Part shown: in pieces, positions 34,966 to 47,061 of the stretch
How positions within the stretch are numbered: position 1 is the stretch's first letter
How the letters are laid out: each line of letters starts with the position of its first letter
From: Portulaca oleracea
Lineage: Eukaryota; Streptophyta; Magnoliopsida; Caryophyllales; Portulacaceae
DNA: 64,000 nucleotides
Reading direction: 5' to 3'
Assembly: GCA_029582165.1 (NCBI GenBank)
Contig: CM055873.1
Coordinates: 44,013,295 to 44,077,294 of the forward strand
Translations under genes and position numbers: made by a program
Notes under the pieces: model-generated
Database searches by the model: none
What the model was told of the DNA's origin: nothing
Seen by the model: only the letters and a program-made list of their open reading frames with translations

Positions 34966-35424
34966 CCTTGTTTATTCCTTATTTTACATATTTTTACCCA
35001 TTTATTCTATGACTTTGTTTGTTTTCAATAATTGAATTAGGAATTATTATTAGATTTATATTCATTTTACTTGTTTATTAGGTTTTATTCTATTTTATCA
35101 TTTTAGTTTTATTATTAGAAAATGAAACAAAAAAAATATTAAATGTGAAAAGAAAATAAAAATAAGATCCTAATCTACCCAAAATTCCCCTTCCCTAGCC
35201 CAATTTCCCCCTTCAGCACCCAGCCCGCTACTACTGGCCCATAGCAAACTCACAACCCACCTCCACCTTCTACACAGCCAAATCCCTCTACTCGAAAACC
35301 CTAATCCAACCCCATACTAGCCTGCCCAACGACCCAAACCCTAGCCCATTTCCCTATTTCCCCCTCTTCTCATCTATCGAAATTCAAAACCCTCAAACCC
35401 TATTTCCATTTCATTTTTTCCCAT
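34966..35424. other. Pyrimidine-rich non-coding segment
   Basis: A T-rich block then C-rich sequence with repeated AAACCCTA and CCCATTTCCC motifs. In reverse complement it resembles 48700-49300 in composition and order, so it may be part of one repeat family. It continues at 36863 once the inserted MITE is removed. Confidence 0.35.
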
Positions 35425-35433
35425 TTCCCTTTA

Positions 35434-36853
35434 GGATAATCTATTAAATATATTAAAACACAAGCTCCTAAGGAAAGTCCACGCCTAAAAGAAATAATTT
35501 AGAAGGTTTGATGAATTCCAAAGCAAATTCCAAACCTACATAATTAATTACTACATTCATAAATATGATATTAATAAAAATGAAAAGGAAATACCTTTTT
35601 TTTTATAAGGAAAAGGAAATACCTAGAGTCATACATAAGTTACCAACATTTAATGATACACAATTTGAACATTTTAATTTTTTTTCAAAAATGAAAAATA
35701 AATATATAAGGTCATACATACATAAATTACCAATATCTAATATAAAACTAGAACAATTTTTACTTTTCCTTTATTAATTTACTATTATAATATTATGACC
35801 AGAACCTTAGAAATAAAATATAATAATAGATACTAGAGTAAATTTTTCATGGAAAATCTATACTATTGTTTCGTATTTTTTTAATAACTATCTTAGAAAA
35901 TAAAATTTTCATTGAAACCACTATATATATTTTTAACAATAAAAAATTAAAATTATATGTAACGTATAAAAAAGAATAAGAAATTGGAATAAGTATAAAT
36001 AAATAAATTAAAAAGTTGAAAAGGAGGTTAGGAACTACAAATACAAAATGCAAAATAATAAAGAAAATAGAATTGTCACGTAGTTACTGTCATAACAACT
36101 TTCTCAAAAAACAAACATTCTTCTTACAAAAAAAATTAAATTAAAACATTTACCCTTGATTGTTATTATGACCATCAAATAAAATCAACTCAAATGATAG
36201 TTTATTCCATTAAAAACTAATAATTTTATGAGATTGGATTAATAATTATTATAAAATTACTCTAAAAAATAAACGTAAAATTATTGAAAAATTACCCGTG
36301 CATCGCACGGGATGTTAGAGACTAGTTGGATTCTAATAATCACTATCTTCAACAATTGGACAATGGTGGACCGTAATTTCACTTTGTATTCTGGTTGTCC
36401 AAAAAAAAAATTGGATTGTAGTGGTACCAAATCCACCTCCACATTCTTCTTATTTTTTTTCATTCCTACACTATATTGTTTTTGTTTTTGTTTTTTTCGT
36501 TCCTGCCCCTAGAAAGTTAATGAATTGTAGTTTCGAAAATATTTTTTAAATTATTTTTTTGAGACTCCGAATAATTATTATGATTTTTTTAAAAATAATA
36601 AAAGTGAAAAAAACGTAAAAAAAACAGTAAAAAAAAATAAAAAAATTGGGAGAAACACTATAAATTCATTAAAAATCATTGTAAAGTGTTATACTAAGTT
36701 TTGAATCAAATGCAACACAAAATCTATGATTCACTTGAAAATATCCCACTACAATCCACTTTTATTTTTTTTGGACCACCAGAATACAAAGTGAAAGTAC
36801 GGTCCACTATTGTCCAATTGGTGAAAGTAGGGATTATTAGAATCCAATTATCC
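35434..36853. mobile_element. Mutator-like MITE interrupted by a Helitron, perfect 9-bp TSD
   Basis: GGATAA (35434-35439) plus TTGGATTCTAATAATCAC... (36326-36853, ending AATCCAATTATCC) rebuild a ~534-bp member of the family. The duplication TTCCCTTTA is perfect at 35425-35433 and 36854-36862. A 9-bp duplication with long inverted arms is the Mutator signature, and this copy lies outside (TA)n, so it calibrates the others. Confidence 0.93.
35440..36325 (+). mobile_element. Non-autonomous Helitron, 886 bp, nested in MITE
   Basis: Starts TCTATTAAATATATTAAAAC. Ends with hairpin CCCGTGCATCGCACGGG (36295-36311) and CTAG (36322-36325). It lies between A and T of the host MITE terminus GGATAA^TTGG with no duplication, exactly as Helitrons insert. 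No coding capacity. Confidence 0.93.
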
Positions 36854-36862
36854 TTCCCTTTA

Positions 36863-37054
36863 TCTCCTTCTCTCCATCTCTCCTTTTTCTCACCTTCATC
36901 TCATCTCTTCTTTACCTCTTTCTCACGATTTCTCTTCATCTGTCTCTGTCTCACTCTTTCTGTTTCTTTGCTTTTGCCAGATTGACAAAGTTTGTAGATG
37001 AAGTACGCATGAAGTAGGCACCACCATTGCATACACCACCACCAAGCTTCGCAC
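36863..37054. other. CT-rich continuation of 34966-35424
   Basis: TCTCCTTCTCTCC...TTTGCCAG, resembling a 5' leader; no coding frame follows. Confidence 0.35.
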
Positions 37055-37563
37055 TAGTGGCATAGCCACATTGGGTCAAGGGGTGTCCATTGACCCCGCA
37101 AGTTTTTGGGCAAAAAAATTAAGTATAGCTACTGTTTGCTGATATGTAAAAGTTATATTCTAAATAGTATAGAAGAACATCAGTAATTGCAATTAGGTGG
37201 AGTGGTAAGTGGTCGTTGCTCAGTACGTGGAGGTCTTTGGTTTCATCTAGGCTTCCTGCAGTTGTTTCTTCTCATCGTTTTAGTTTGAGACCATGTTAAG
37301 GCCCCGTTTTTTTGTGCGTTAACGCACCCAAACGCAACGCAAAATCAATAAAACCTAACGCATGGCAAACGCAAGAGAACGCAACTTATCACAATCTACT
37401 ATTCACCTCTACTCACCTTTTTATTAATTCCTACCGCAACTCAACGCAACTCAAACGCAACTTATCCAAACGCAAACGCAACGCAATGCATAAAAGAACA
37501 TATCCTCGGTTTTTTTAAATTTATCTTTGATACCCCAAACATTAAAGTTTGGCTTCGCCACTG
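37055..37563. mobile_element. AGTGGCG-terminus (hAT-like) element with nested MITE
   Basis: Left TAGTGGCATAGCCA and right end (reverse complement) CAGTGGCGAAGCCA match the terminus type of 52256-62032, and GGGTCAAGGGGTGTC..TTGACCCCG near the left end is also shared in kind. Family B MITE 37300-37505 sits inside. The flanks share TCGCAC but not in register. Confidence 0.6.
37300..37505. mobile_element. MITE, family B
   Basis: Starts GGCCCCGTTTTTTTGTGCG and ends GCATAAAAGAACATATCC. Reverse complement closely matches 108-322. Non-coding. Confidence 0.65.
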
Positions 37564-38136
37564 AAATCGCACCACATCGACTCATCACCACCATCTCCCA
37601 ATATAACCGTCATTTCGAGACAGAATGAAGGGCCTAGATTCGAAGGAAAACTGAAAGTTCGAGTATTAATGCAAGAGGGGAGGTCAAATTTGAGGCATGG
37701 TTAGTTTTGGGGAGCGAAAAACCCGAGCCTACGTAAGCTTTTTAGGGTTTTCTTTCTTTTGTTTTAGGATTTAAATTAGTTTTAGGATTAAATTAGGTTT
37801 TGATTCTTAGCTGTTTTATTCATATTTAGTTTAAATTTTAGTGTAGATTTAGATTTGTATCCATGCTATTACTGTAGTCAAATTCTAGGTTTTATATACT
37901 CCGTTTTGTTTGTTGTAATTGATGCTTAGTGATTCTCATTTTTATTCTGGATCTATTTTGTTAGTGTTGTTTTCTGAGTTGTTATCCCTCATTTGCATTT
38001 GCATACTTGTGTCAATTTCTCTGTTTCTCTCCCCTGTTTTTTTTGGCCTGTTTCATCCCCCTGTTTGTTCTGTCTTCATTCCCCTGTTTTTCTCCCTTTG
38101 ATTTGTTTGCTCTGCTTCTTTGTTTCTCTTTCTCTC
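37564..38136. other. No gene supported
   Basis: A GC-moderate start (ATCGCACCACATCG...) gives way to T-rich sequence with a TTTTAGGATTAAATTAGTTTT-type repeat. A 60-codon hydrophobic frame (37919-38101) is composition-driven. Confidence 0.35.
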
Positions 38137-38830
38137 TTTTTTTTCGATTATTGAGAGCCAAAAGGCTTAAAGTTAAAAAACAACACCGAACAGCAAACAA
38201 AGCAGCAAACAAACACCTCCAAAAGAAAAAGGTTACAACCAAACAGCTAAATAAACTTAACACAGCAAATACACTCGCGGTCACCGCAATCGAAGGAAAA
38301 TTTCACTTCTCAAACACGAAGCAAGACCAGCAACTTCAGTTTGGTGGTTCATCAGGGAATCACACGCCTATATCAGTGCCAATGATATCCGTCATTCGGT
38401 CTACTTTAGCATCAAAATCATCCACATTATCTTCTTCCAATATGTTCGCACACCTAGTCCTCCTAACCTTCGGACCATCCTTCTGGCCATGAACATTTCT
38501 ACAAGTTGCATCTCTGACAATCTGCCACTTAGATTTCATCAATATGTTCTGTTTTCTCCTACTCCTGACTTTACCCTTTGAAGCCTCTAGGATGGAATCC
38601 TCAAAATCAGCAAATAGTTCACGCCCAACCGCACCATCAATATGTTCTCTTTCTCTCTTTTCCGTATTTTTTCTTTCCTTTGTTTTAGTTCTTGGCACAA
38701 GCATTTGCAGTAGGATTATTAGTTTTTTTTTTTTTGGGTGTCGGCTAGTAGGTGCTAGGTTGTAGTTATTAATTCTCCATTTATTTATTTTGTAGTTTTG
38801 ATTTAAGTTAGGATTGGGTAGTAGCAATAG
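38137..38830 (-). pseudogene. Possible retroposed fragment with unidentified ORF
   Basis: The minus-strand frame 38827-38360 includes GRELFADFEDSILEASKGKV, SRRKQNILMKSKWQIVRDAT and a C-terminal VDDFDAKVDRMTDIIGTDIG; the basic and acidic blocks look coding-derived but I do not recognise a family. Downstream, TTTTGGCTCTCAATAATCG followed by eight As (38144-38137) resembles the 3' end of plant L1-type retroposons. The upstream boundary is not defined. Confidence 0.35.
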
Positions 38831-39276
38831 GGTTTGCCTTAGGTTTAGATGTTGTGTCTAGCTAATGGTCATCGGTTAGTAAACTAGGGGTAAGTAGATT
38901 AGGTTAGGTTTAATTTGGTTATTAGGTATTTGATATTAACTAGCCTTTGATATCCTGTGCTATGTACAGAAATTTTTTCAATAATTTTTTAGAGTAATTT
39001 ATAATAATTATCATTTCATTCCTGAAAAAAAATTAAGTTAAATGATAATTAGAAATAATGAAAAAAAATGTGTAACAATGGTATCATTTGAATAATTTGG
39101 TGAAGAAAGTATGTTAAAATCCATATCACTATTAAATAACCATACTTTATAATAATTATTTTGAAGAAAAATATAAAAAAAATATTTCAAAAATTCATGT
39201 CGTTATAAATTAATGTTTAAGTATTTAACTACTAAATTAAATACTTATTAAAATCCTTATCTATACATTCAGTATA
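38831..39276. other. No gene seen
   Basis: AT-rich sequence without recognisable structure. Confidence 0.5.
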
Positions 39277-39680
39277 AGGATTTTGGACGTCAGTAATACC
39301 AACTTTGGGGGTATTGGATATTAATAATACAAACTATTTTTTTGGACACTAGCAGTATCAACTATAGACTTATTTTCCCCCAGCAGTACACCGTCGAGTT
39401 GTTATGGTTTTAACTCATCGGGAAGATGGCGTGACTCCATAATATGTCATATGGAAGACAGATTAGTGTCCACGTCAACATTTTGTACACAAGTTTCGCC
39501 TTCCGCGTCACATATTATGGACTTACTTCATTTTTCCATGAGTCAAAAATCATACTAAATCCGTTGTGTACTATTGGTGGAAAATAGATCGATAGTTGGT
39601 ACTGCCAGTGTCCAAGAAAATAATCTGTATTATTAGTGTCCAATACCCCAAAAGTTGGTATTATTGAGGTCCAATACTCC
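39277..39680. mobile_element. Mutator-like MITE, perfect 9-bp TSD
   Basis: Duplication TTCAGTATA at 39268-39276 and 39681-39689. The ~110-bp arms begin AGGATTTTGGAC and (reverse complement) GGAGTATTGGAC and contain AATACCAACTTT..GGGTATTGGA. 404 bp, non-coding. Related in plan to the GGGAAATTGG family but with its own arm sequence. Confidence 0.92.
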
Positions 39681-40283
39681 TTCAGTATAATATAAATCAG
39701 TGACGCTATAGGTTAAAATTGAAATTATTGGTAAATCTTTATTTTATTTTCTTGTATGAACACTAATATTAGTATAAAGAAAGTTACAACTTACAATGAC
39801 TATGATAATTCTATTTTCTTGATTTTTGGTTTTGACATTGTGATTTTGTTTTTTGTCTGTTTTATAATTTTTTTTTTATCTACCTTTACTCAAACTTCTT
39901 GTTTAGTTTATGATAGTTACTTATAATTTAAACTTTTTATCTATAGAAATATATATAGTAGCGCTAATAAAAATTTTATTTTTTTTTGAAATAGTTATCA
40001 AAGAAATTACAAAAATAATAGTCTAGACTTTTCATGAAAATTTTTACTTTAATATCAATTAATCATACTTTATTTCCTATGTTGTGATGAAATATTATAA
40101 TATAAAATTGATGAAAGAAAAATTAGGGAATGTCTTAGTTTTGTATCAAATCAAATATTATGTTTTCTTTTATTTAGAATTTATTTATGAAAGTATTAAA
40201 TTGTGAGGTTTTGAATATGCTTTAGAAATAATCAAATTTCCCACATTGTTTTTTCTTGTTTGTAATTCCCTTAGGTGATTGTG

Positions 40284-40288
<5 letters not shown>
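39681..40288. other. No gene seen
   Basis: AT-rich; nothing identified beyond the flanking duplication. Confidence 0.5.

Positions 40289-40344
<56 letters not shown>
40289..40344. repeat. (TA)n tract
   Basis: About 28 TA units, immediately before another GGGAAATTGG terminus. Confidence 0.95.
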
Positions 40345-40345
<1 letters not shown>

Positions 40346-40347
<2 letters not shown>

Positions 40348-40530
40348 GAAATTGGATTCTAATAATATGAACTTTTGCCCATATAAGACTTAATAATACG
40401 AATTTTCGATTCAGTGATGAATAATACGAACTTTGACCCCCTGTTGCCCCCATTAACACGCCACCGAGTTAAGATGAACGGGAAGAGTTATTGAGGGATT
40501 TTTGATCTTTCTTTTTTTTTCATTTTTCCC
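40346..40530. mobile_element. GGGAAATTGG-type MITE, left end only
   Basis: GGGAAATTGGATTCTAATAA directly follows (TA)n. Three spaced AATA(C/T)GAAYTTT motifs follow. No complementary right arm before 40770, so truncated; the right limit is arbitrary. Confidence 0.55.
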
Positions 40531-40772
40531 GTCTATGAAGAACTCAATCAAAATACAAAATTATATCTTATTTTGCTGAAGAAACTGCCCCACATCATAT
40601 TGTTTTTGGGTTTATTCAAACCCCTCACACTTAAATCCTCAGTACGATTATACTATTTACATTCCAATCCACAATTTTACGTGAGTTAATTCCGATCCTA
40701 ATTATACCATAGATCAGAGTTAGGATTTTGATTCTAACAACCTTGGCTGGTTGGTCAATTAAGTTCTCCTTA

Positions 40773-41681
40773 GAGGCCGTTTGGTAAGAGGGAATAGGGA
40801 GTTGGGAATGGGAATAGAGATATGGGGAGTAGAATTACCATGTTTATTTGATAGTAATTAATAAAAAGAAGGGAATGCGGATGCAAATAGAAGGAGTCTA
40901 TTACCAACAATCTATTACCATGGGGGTGTGGTAATAGACATTGGGATTGCATTAGTCACTATTAAATACCAAAATTATCCCTATTTAAAAAAATAAAAAC
41001 TCACGTTTATTCATTTCTTTTGCTTATATTAAATAAAAACTCATGTTTATTGTCAATCTTGTCGGCTACCATCACCTAAACATGGTATTACTTTTGCTTA
41101 TATTAATTAAATATTATTATTATTATTATTACATATCTTTCGGTTGAGATATTACTAATGCAGCAGGGTTTACGCCTTTTCTTCTATTAATTAAATATTT
41201 ATTATTTTATTATAATTAATATATTAGTAAACCCAGTTGAGTTATTGAATCTTATGGCAACCGTCAACAATTGGTCTATCATGTTGATTTATTGAATCAT
41301 TCATACTTTGAACGTTTGTATACTTGTTTTTAATTTTTAATTCATATTTGATGTTTAATTAATTTTTATTAAAATCTTTATGAACATATTTTTTTAAATT
41401 TTTTTCATATGATAATTGATTTTCTAGAAATAAGTGTGTGTCACTTATGGCCTTTCATCCATTTCAATTTATTAAAACATTAATAAATCAATAAAAGGGT
41501 ATTTTAGTCAATGTATGTTTATTTCTAATCATATTCCCAATTTAAATTACCACAAAACAAACAAAAAGGTTGGTAATTCATGAAGACATGTTAATTCCCA
41601 TTCAAATTACGAATTCTCATTCCCAGTGTCATTATGAATTCTCATTCTCATTCTCATTCTCATTGCATGTTAAACGACCCC
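40773..41681. mobile_element. PIF/Harbinger (Tourist-like) element with TTA TSD
   Basis: Left GAGGCCGTTTGGTAA, right end (reverse complement) GGGGTCGTTTAACA, flanked by TTA at 40770-40772 and 41682-41684. 909 bp, non-coding. The right end carries a (CATTCT)n stretch (41633-41664). Confidence 0.75.
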
Positions 41682-41783
41682 TTATAGTAGTACGTAATTA
41701 AGGCTGAACAGTATGTTTTATACAGTTACGTGAGACGTATAATTTTATGATTAACATTATACGAATATAAGGATAAAAAATGA

Positions 41784-42038
41784 TTCGCGTGGAATTGGTC
41801 CCATGACAAATACAGGAATGATAATTATGGTCGATATGGTGACGGAATGGGTTTGGACCTTATAAAGGATCCAGATGTTGTGGAAAATGACCCAGTTATT
41901 GCTTTCAAGACAGCCCTTTGGCGATGGATGACAGCAACCACTGCGGGAAGACAGCATAGACCATCTAGCCATGCGGTTATGACTGGGAGATATGTGCCAT
42001 CTCCGATGGACCTTGCAGAGAATCGGCTCCCTGGCTTT
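41784..42038 (+). pseudogene. GH19 chitinase-like exon, isolated
   Basis: Open frame: NDNYGRYGDGMGLDLIKDPD, then VIAFKTALWRWMT, PSSHAVMTGRYVPS and NRLPGF, the conserved C-terminal third of plant glycoside hydrolase 19 chitinases and chitinase-like proteins. The frame begins after a stop at 41781 and runs past a GTTATG donor-like site at 42039. No catalytic-Glu exon, signal peptide or chitin-binding domain is found in the adjacent sequence; a Tourist-like element ends 100 bp upstream. It is best read as a gene fragment. Family role: hydrolysis of chitin or, for chitinase-like forms, cell-wall assembly. Confidence 0.78.
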
Positions 42039-42227
42039 GTTATGTATGTATGTATGTAGGTATGTATGGTCCTTGATCATATCGAGAGAATATATAGAGA
42101 TATAATAAATTTCATGAGATTTATCTTGTGAAACTCTTCCAGTACTATGTTTGTTTCTATTAGCTAAATGTATGTTATATCACAATTCCAATAAAAATGG
42201 GGTGGTTAAGTATTGTATTTTATGAAA

Positions 42228-42786
42228 GGGATATTGGATGACAATATACCGATTTTTGTAGGTATTGGATTGTAATATAACGGCATTTACTATTGGACAA
42301 CAATATCTCTGACATTTATACTTAGGTGAAATTATTATAACAACAGTGAGTAAGGGGTGATGACTGGTTAACTGGTCTCTATTCTGACGTGACAGGCGGA
42401 GAGAAAATAACCGACCCTTGCCCAGAAACCCCGTTAACCCCTCTCTTTTTCTCACAAACCCACGTTTAAAAAAAATCGGCCCTAACATAATTACTAACTG
42501 GGTGGTGAACTAGTATTCGTATTGTCGTGACACACAACCAACCAATATCTTGTAACACGGGTTAGTGAGAAAAACTAAGGGGTTAATGGGGTTATTGGCG
42601 TGAAGTGGGTCGATTTTTCTCTTTGCTACCACGTTAGCGCATGGAGACCGTTCACCACCATTCTTGTTGGTATAACAATGTCACATAGGTATAAAGGTCC
42701 GGATATTGTTATCCAATAGTAAAGGTTGATATATTACAATCCAACACCCCCAAAGGTTGGTATATTATCATCTAAAAACCCTGGCC
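42228..42786. mobile_element. Mutator-like MITE, perfect 9-bp TSD
   Basis: Duplication TTTATGAAA at 42219-42227 and 42787-42795. Left arm GGGATATTGGATGACAATAT; the right arm matches in reverse complement after a few extra terminal bases. 559 bp, non-coding, interior GC-richer than the arms. Confidence 0.88.
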
Positions 42787-43116
42787 TTTATGAAAAGCTA
42801 TAAAATATTAGTATTAATTTGTATGTATATCTGTCTCTCTCTTTTTTTTCTATATTTGTATAAGAAAAAGTAATTAAAAATAAATAGTAACAAAAGTTGC
42901 ACTAAAATTGTAAAATCACAACTATTATAAAACAAAATAAGGTAGTATAGGTGATGAGTATTATCAAGATAGAGGCGGTACTTATTATTCACAAGTGCAG
43001 GCATATTAATACTCCCATTTGAGTTACAGTCTTCTAGCTACCTTATAAATTCACTAACAATTTATAGGCTTTCTACATGCATAGGCATATCTGGGATTGT
43101 CCAAGCATATGCAATA

Positions 43117-43514
43117 GGGAAATTGGACGGTAATATACCGACCTTTAGGGGTGTTGAATAACAATATACCGACATTCACTTTTGGATAGTAATATCACTG
43201 ACCTTTATAGTTTGGTGACATTAATGTACCTTCAAGGATTTACATCCTAAAAGTTAACAACAAAACTGACCTCATAATCCTAAAAATACCAAATACAAAC
43301 ACTCAACACCCCTAAAAATACCTAAAAATGGCACCGATTGTTTTTGCACCGCCTGCCACGTCAGACCGTCGACCGGTTCATCACCAAGAAAATCCTTGAA
43401 AGTACATTAATGTCACCAAACTATAAAGGTCAGTGATATTACTGTCCAAAAGTGAAGGTCGGTATACTGCTATTTAACACCCCTAAAGGTCGGTATATTA
43501 CCGTCCGATTTCCC
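43117..43514. mobile_element. Mutator-like MITE, perfect 9-bp TSD
   Basis: Duplication TATGCAATA at 43108-43116 and 43515-43523. Arms of ~150 bp: GGGAAATTGGACGGTAATAT... and its complement ...CCGATTTCCC. 398 bp. Same arm type as 42228-42786. Confidence 0.93.
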
Positions 43515-43581
43515 TATGCAATATGAAAACAACTACAATAAAATAAGTATTACTGATCGAACACCCTCTCTTAGCTAAATA

Positions 43582-43615
43582 CTAGTAGGACAGGCCCGTG
43601 CCTTGCACGGGCATG
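43582..43615 (-). mobile_element. Helitron 3' terminus (minus strand)
   Basis: On the minus strand the hairpin CCCGTGCAAGGCACGGG (43611-43595) is followed by CTAG (43585-43582) and a flanking T. The 5' end is uncertain; TCTATTATAAAAGGGAGAG read from about 45648 downward is a candidate, giving a ~2-kb element holding 43647-43903 and 44947-45123. Confidence 0.8.
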
Positions 43616-43646
43616 GTTAATTTATTTTAATGAAATTTTTAAATTT

Positions 43647-43903
43647 ATTCCGTTTCATATTAATGGTCTTTGAGAATTATATAGTCAAATTTTAAAAAAT
43701 TTGACCATAAATTTTTCAATATATATAATAATTAAGTTGCGATATAAAATTATCACTATTAGATTCATAAAAAAAATTCTATCATAAAATTATAACTTTG
43801 CAAATGTTAATAATATACTATATAAGAAACAATCAATTAAAGAGTGACATTAGAAACCATAAAAATCAAAATTACGACAATTAATATGGAATGAAGGAAG
43901 TAG
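43647..43903. mobile_element. Stowaway-like MITE, diverged
   Basis: The right end reversed reads CTACTTCCTTCATTCCATAT; the left ATTCCGTTTCATATTAATGG is its diverged partner. No clear TA duplication. Confidence 0.5.
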
Positions 43904-44946
43904 TTAATAATAATATTTAGGGAAATAATTTTCTATTGCTAATGATTTCATTTGTGAGTTATTATAATTTTTAATTAATTAGTGGTCAAAATTTGTCCAA
44001 ATGAACAATTATTTTGAGACGGATAGAATATTTACTTTACGTCATGCTCTTTAACTTAGTAAGATTATTCATATCTAACCTAACCTAACCTAATTTAACC
44101 CTATTGACCTTACCTAATAACTCAAAAGAACATGACTTAATTTTAGGTAACTTATATTTAAAAATTTTTATTCAACTGACAGAATTAATTTAATTTAAAA
44201 ATAAAAAAATAAACGAGTGATGTAACATTTACCATCCTCTAGTATTTTCTTTTAGATAACTTTCATTTCCTTATCGATCTTACTTCACTTTACATAACCT
44301 AATTCTACACACTTAAACAAGAGATGGAAAATTTTATAGTGGTTGTTAATCATGACAACCACCACAATGGAAACAATGTTATCCATACATGTGTCAATTT
44401 TAATCTTTGCCATTCATTTTTTATTTAGTACAACATTACAAAATAAATTTTCTTTATAAAAAATTTTTTTTTTGGCAAAATTTTAAAATTTTAAATATCT
44501 TAACTCTAAATTTTTGCCGAGTAAACAAACATATTTTGAAAGATATTTATTCTAATTTTTTTAAAATAAACAAAAATTTTAAAATATATATTTTACAATT
44601 TAGCTTAAATAAAAAAAGTGAACGGCAAGATAAAACTTGAAACATGTATGAGTAAGATTTATTTTACTTATGATGATTGTCATGGTTGACAATCACTATA
44701 AGTGCATCCACAAGAGATAAAACTTAAACTAACTTTTTTTTATTTCAAAATAATTACCACTTTTCATTTCCTATTAAATAATTTAGTTATTTTAATTTTA
44801 ATAATACTGTTAACTTTTTACTTTTTCAATCGATATAAACTATTCATACCCACGTTCTCTCACTACCTACACCTTAATAACCGAAAAAACACATTGAAAA
44901 ATAATGTTAAAAACACATTGAAAAATAGTATTATTTAATTATGTGA
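43904..44946. other. No gene seen
   Basis: Extremely AT-rich. Open frames of 77-78 codons (44407, 44702) are Phe/Asn/Lys/Ile-rich and compositional. Confidence 0.5.
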
Positions 44947-45123
44947 GACTCCATTCTTTTATGCGCTACTGCAAGTTATCGCATCGCACTTTACCGCAAT
45001 TCACCGCAACTCACTGCACATTACCATTTACCTTTTTATCATTACCATTACATTTCAACGCTCATTTATTATTTCCACCACAACTTACCACATCGCAAAT
45101 TTACCTTATAAAAGAGCGGAGTC
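44947..45123. mobile_element. MITE, TCTTTTAT-terminus family, 3-bp TSD
   Basis: Left GACTCCATTCTTTTATGCG, right reversed GACTCCGCTCTTTTATAAGG, flanked by TGA on both sides (44944-44946, 45124-45126). 177 bp with CGCATCGCAC..CTTACCACATCG. The 3-bp duplication supports PIF/Harbinger for this terminus type. Confidence 0.7.
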
Positions 45124-45872
45124 TGAGTAGTTTTTTTAGTTAAATCTTAGTATATGAAATTTTTTTAAATATAACAACTAATATGAAATGAAGGGGATAC
45201 TATTTTCAATTTTGATTCCAGCATTTCGTAATTACTTTGGTTGGCACTTGATATCTATTATTACCCCTCCTAGCTAGACCCTTCCTAGCTAGCTCCTTCC
45301 ACATTTTCTCTCACTTGTTTCTGTAACTTTCTGGCATCCCATCTTCTCTCCATTGCTCCATATCCTTTCATATATCAAAAAGCTAAAGATAGTGTCCAAG
45401 CCACGCACCGCTCCATCTCTCCCACCTTTCTTTTTTCTACAGTATACTGTATCTTTCTGAGTATACTACTAATTAACATTCTTGGCCACCAAATCTGGCC
45501 CTTCGCAACCTTGCATGCATGCCTAGATCGGAAAGGTACAACACAGTCCCTTATGGCCTTATCTAATCAAGCAGCTTACCATCCTTGCAAAACACAAACA
45601 CACACCAAAGTGAAAAAAGGAGGCAACTCTCCCTTTTATAATAGAAGTAAATGATTGTAACGATAGATGTCGTGCAAACAGTGATGAGTCAAATGAGGTG
45701 TCTTTAGTATGAGGATGGCCAATGGGGGACTTGAAGAAGATGGCTAGGATAAAGATCAAAGTAAATTATATTTATACTACCTCAAGTTTGTTCTAATTTT
45801 TATATACTCTAACTTTGTGAGTTAATTTTTACCCTATCTCACCTAAGTAATAAGTGTTTTTACCTTATCTGA
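45124..45872. other. No gene supported
   Basis: 45160-45210 resembles a Stowaway right end (ACTAATATGAAATGAAGGGG). The rest has no recognised coding sequence. Confidence 0.4.
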
Positions 45873-46853
45873 AGTTTGTTGTAATAATTATTACACACAT
45901 CACCTTTATGAAATAGTTTTTATCCTATCTCACAAAAGCTACAAGTAATTTTTACCCTTCTTGAGATTTGCAGCACGCATTATTGAAGATCTAGATCTTC
46001 GAATTTCGCCGTTATTAGTGAAGGTCTAGAATCCCCATATGACATTCGAATGTCATCGAACGCCATCCTAGGAACAAAAGAAGTTATTTACAGTGTAATC
46101 TCAGTCTTTGTCATCTACGCTCTGATCGAGCTATAGTATATATAGTCGGGGTTGTATTATCGTATCCACAGGGAGTTGGGGTACCGAACCTAAAAGTCAC
46201 TCGAACTCTCACCTACTAGGTTGGATTTTCATGATTTTTGAGATTTTAGAAACTAATAAAAAGACACAATAAAAATCACAAATAAAAGAAGAAAAAGGCT
46301 CGGGGGATGATTTTAGCCGCCTAAAGGAAAATCTAATCGAAAGGTAATAACTAAGCTAAGCAAGGAATGGGTTGCTACTAAAATTAAGTCACTTTAAGCA
46401 CCCTCTTCCAAGGATAACATTAGATTAACTTCCCAAATCGTACCCCTCATTCTCATGAAGACTAAAACCTAAGAGTAAAAAGTATAACAAACCCTAATTA
46501 AACTAATCCTCACATTCATGAAAGAAAAGCCCAATTATCCCACTAAAACTTCACACTAATGCTTTAAAGAAAAGCGCAACATCTCAATCAACTAAAACTT
46601 CCACAAAAGATAGAGAGTAATGGTGAAAAATCCTAAACTAAACTAATCATTCCCTTCCAATCAAACCCCTAATAAGAGCCTAATCACCCCCTAGCCTAAA
46701 ACACCTACTCACTAATCATTATTATTAAAAACTAATCAGAACCTAAGACTCAAGATTAACTAATTTCTTAACCTAAACTAATCTGGCCCAAATAAAACCT
46801 AGACTGAAAACTGACCCAAAACCCTAACTTAAACTTAACCCTAAACCAACTTA

Positions 46854-47061
46854 GGCCCTGTCAAATTCATAGGTAAAAAACAGTTGGGTAAAAGTTAAAT
46901 TTTGATAACTTTTGGTAAATTCTGGTAATTTTTGGCAAAATGATGTCAATATATCAAAATTATTATTTTTTTATTTTTTTATGTTAGATAATTTTTGGTA
47001 AATTTAGGTAAAAATTGGTAAATTTGGGTAAGTTAGACTTACCCATGAATTTGACAGGGCC
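46854..47061. mobile_element. Tourist-type MITE (PIF/Harbinger), TTA TSD
   Basis: Left GGCCCTGTCAAATTCATAGG and right reversed GGCCCTGTCAAATTCATGGG, with TTA on both sides (46851-46853, 47062-47064). 208 bp with TTTTGGTAAATT repeats inside. Confidence 0.92.

Noticed and set aside
37199..37245. tRNA-like A-box (GGTGGAGTGGTAAGTGG) suggesting a SINE
   Set aside because: No proper B box or cloverleaf; it fits the body of the hAT-like element.
44407..44938. Two 77-78-codon frames rich in F, K, N, I
   Set aside because: Composition expected from >80% AT DNA.
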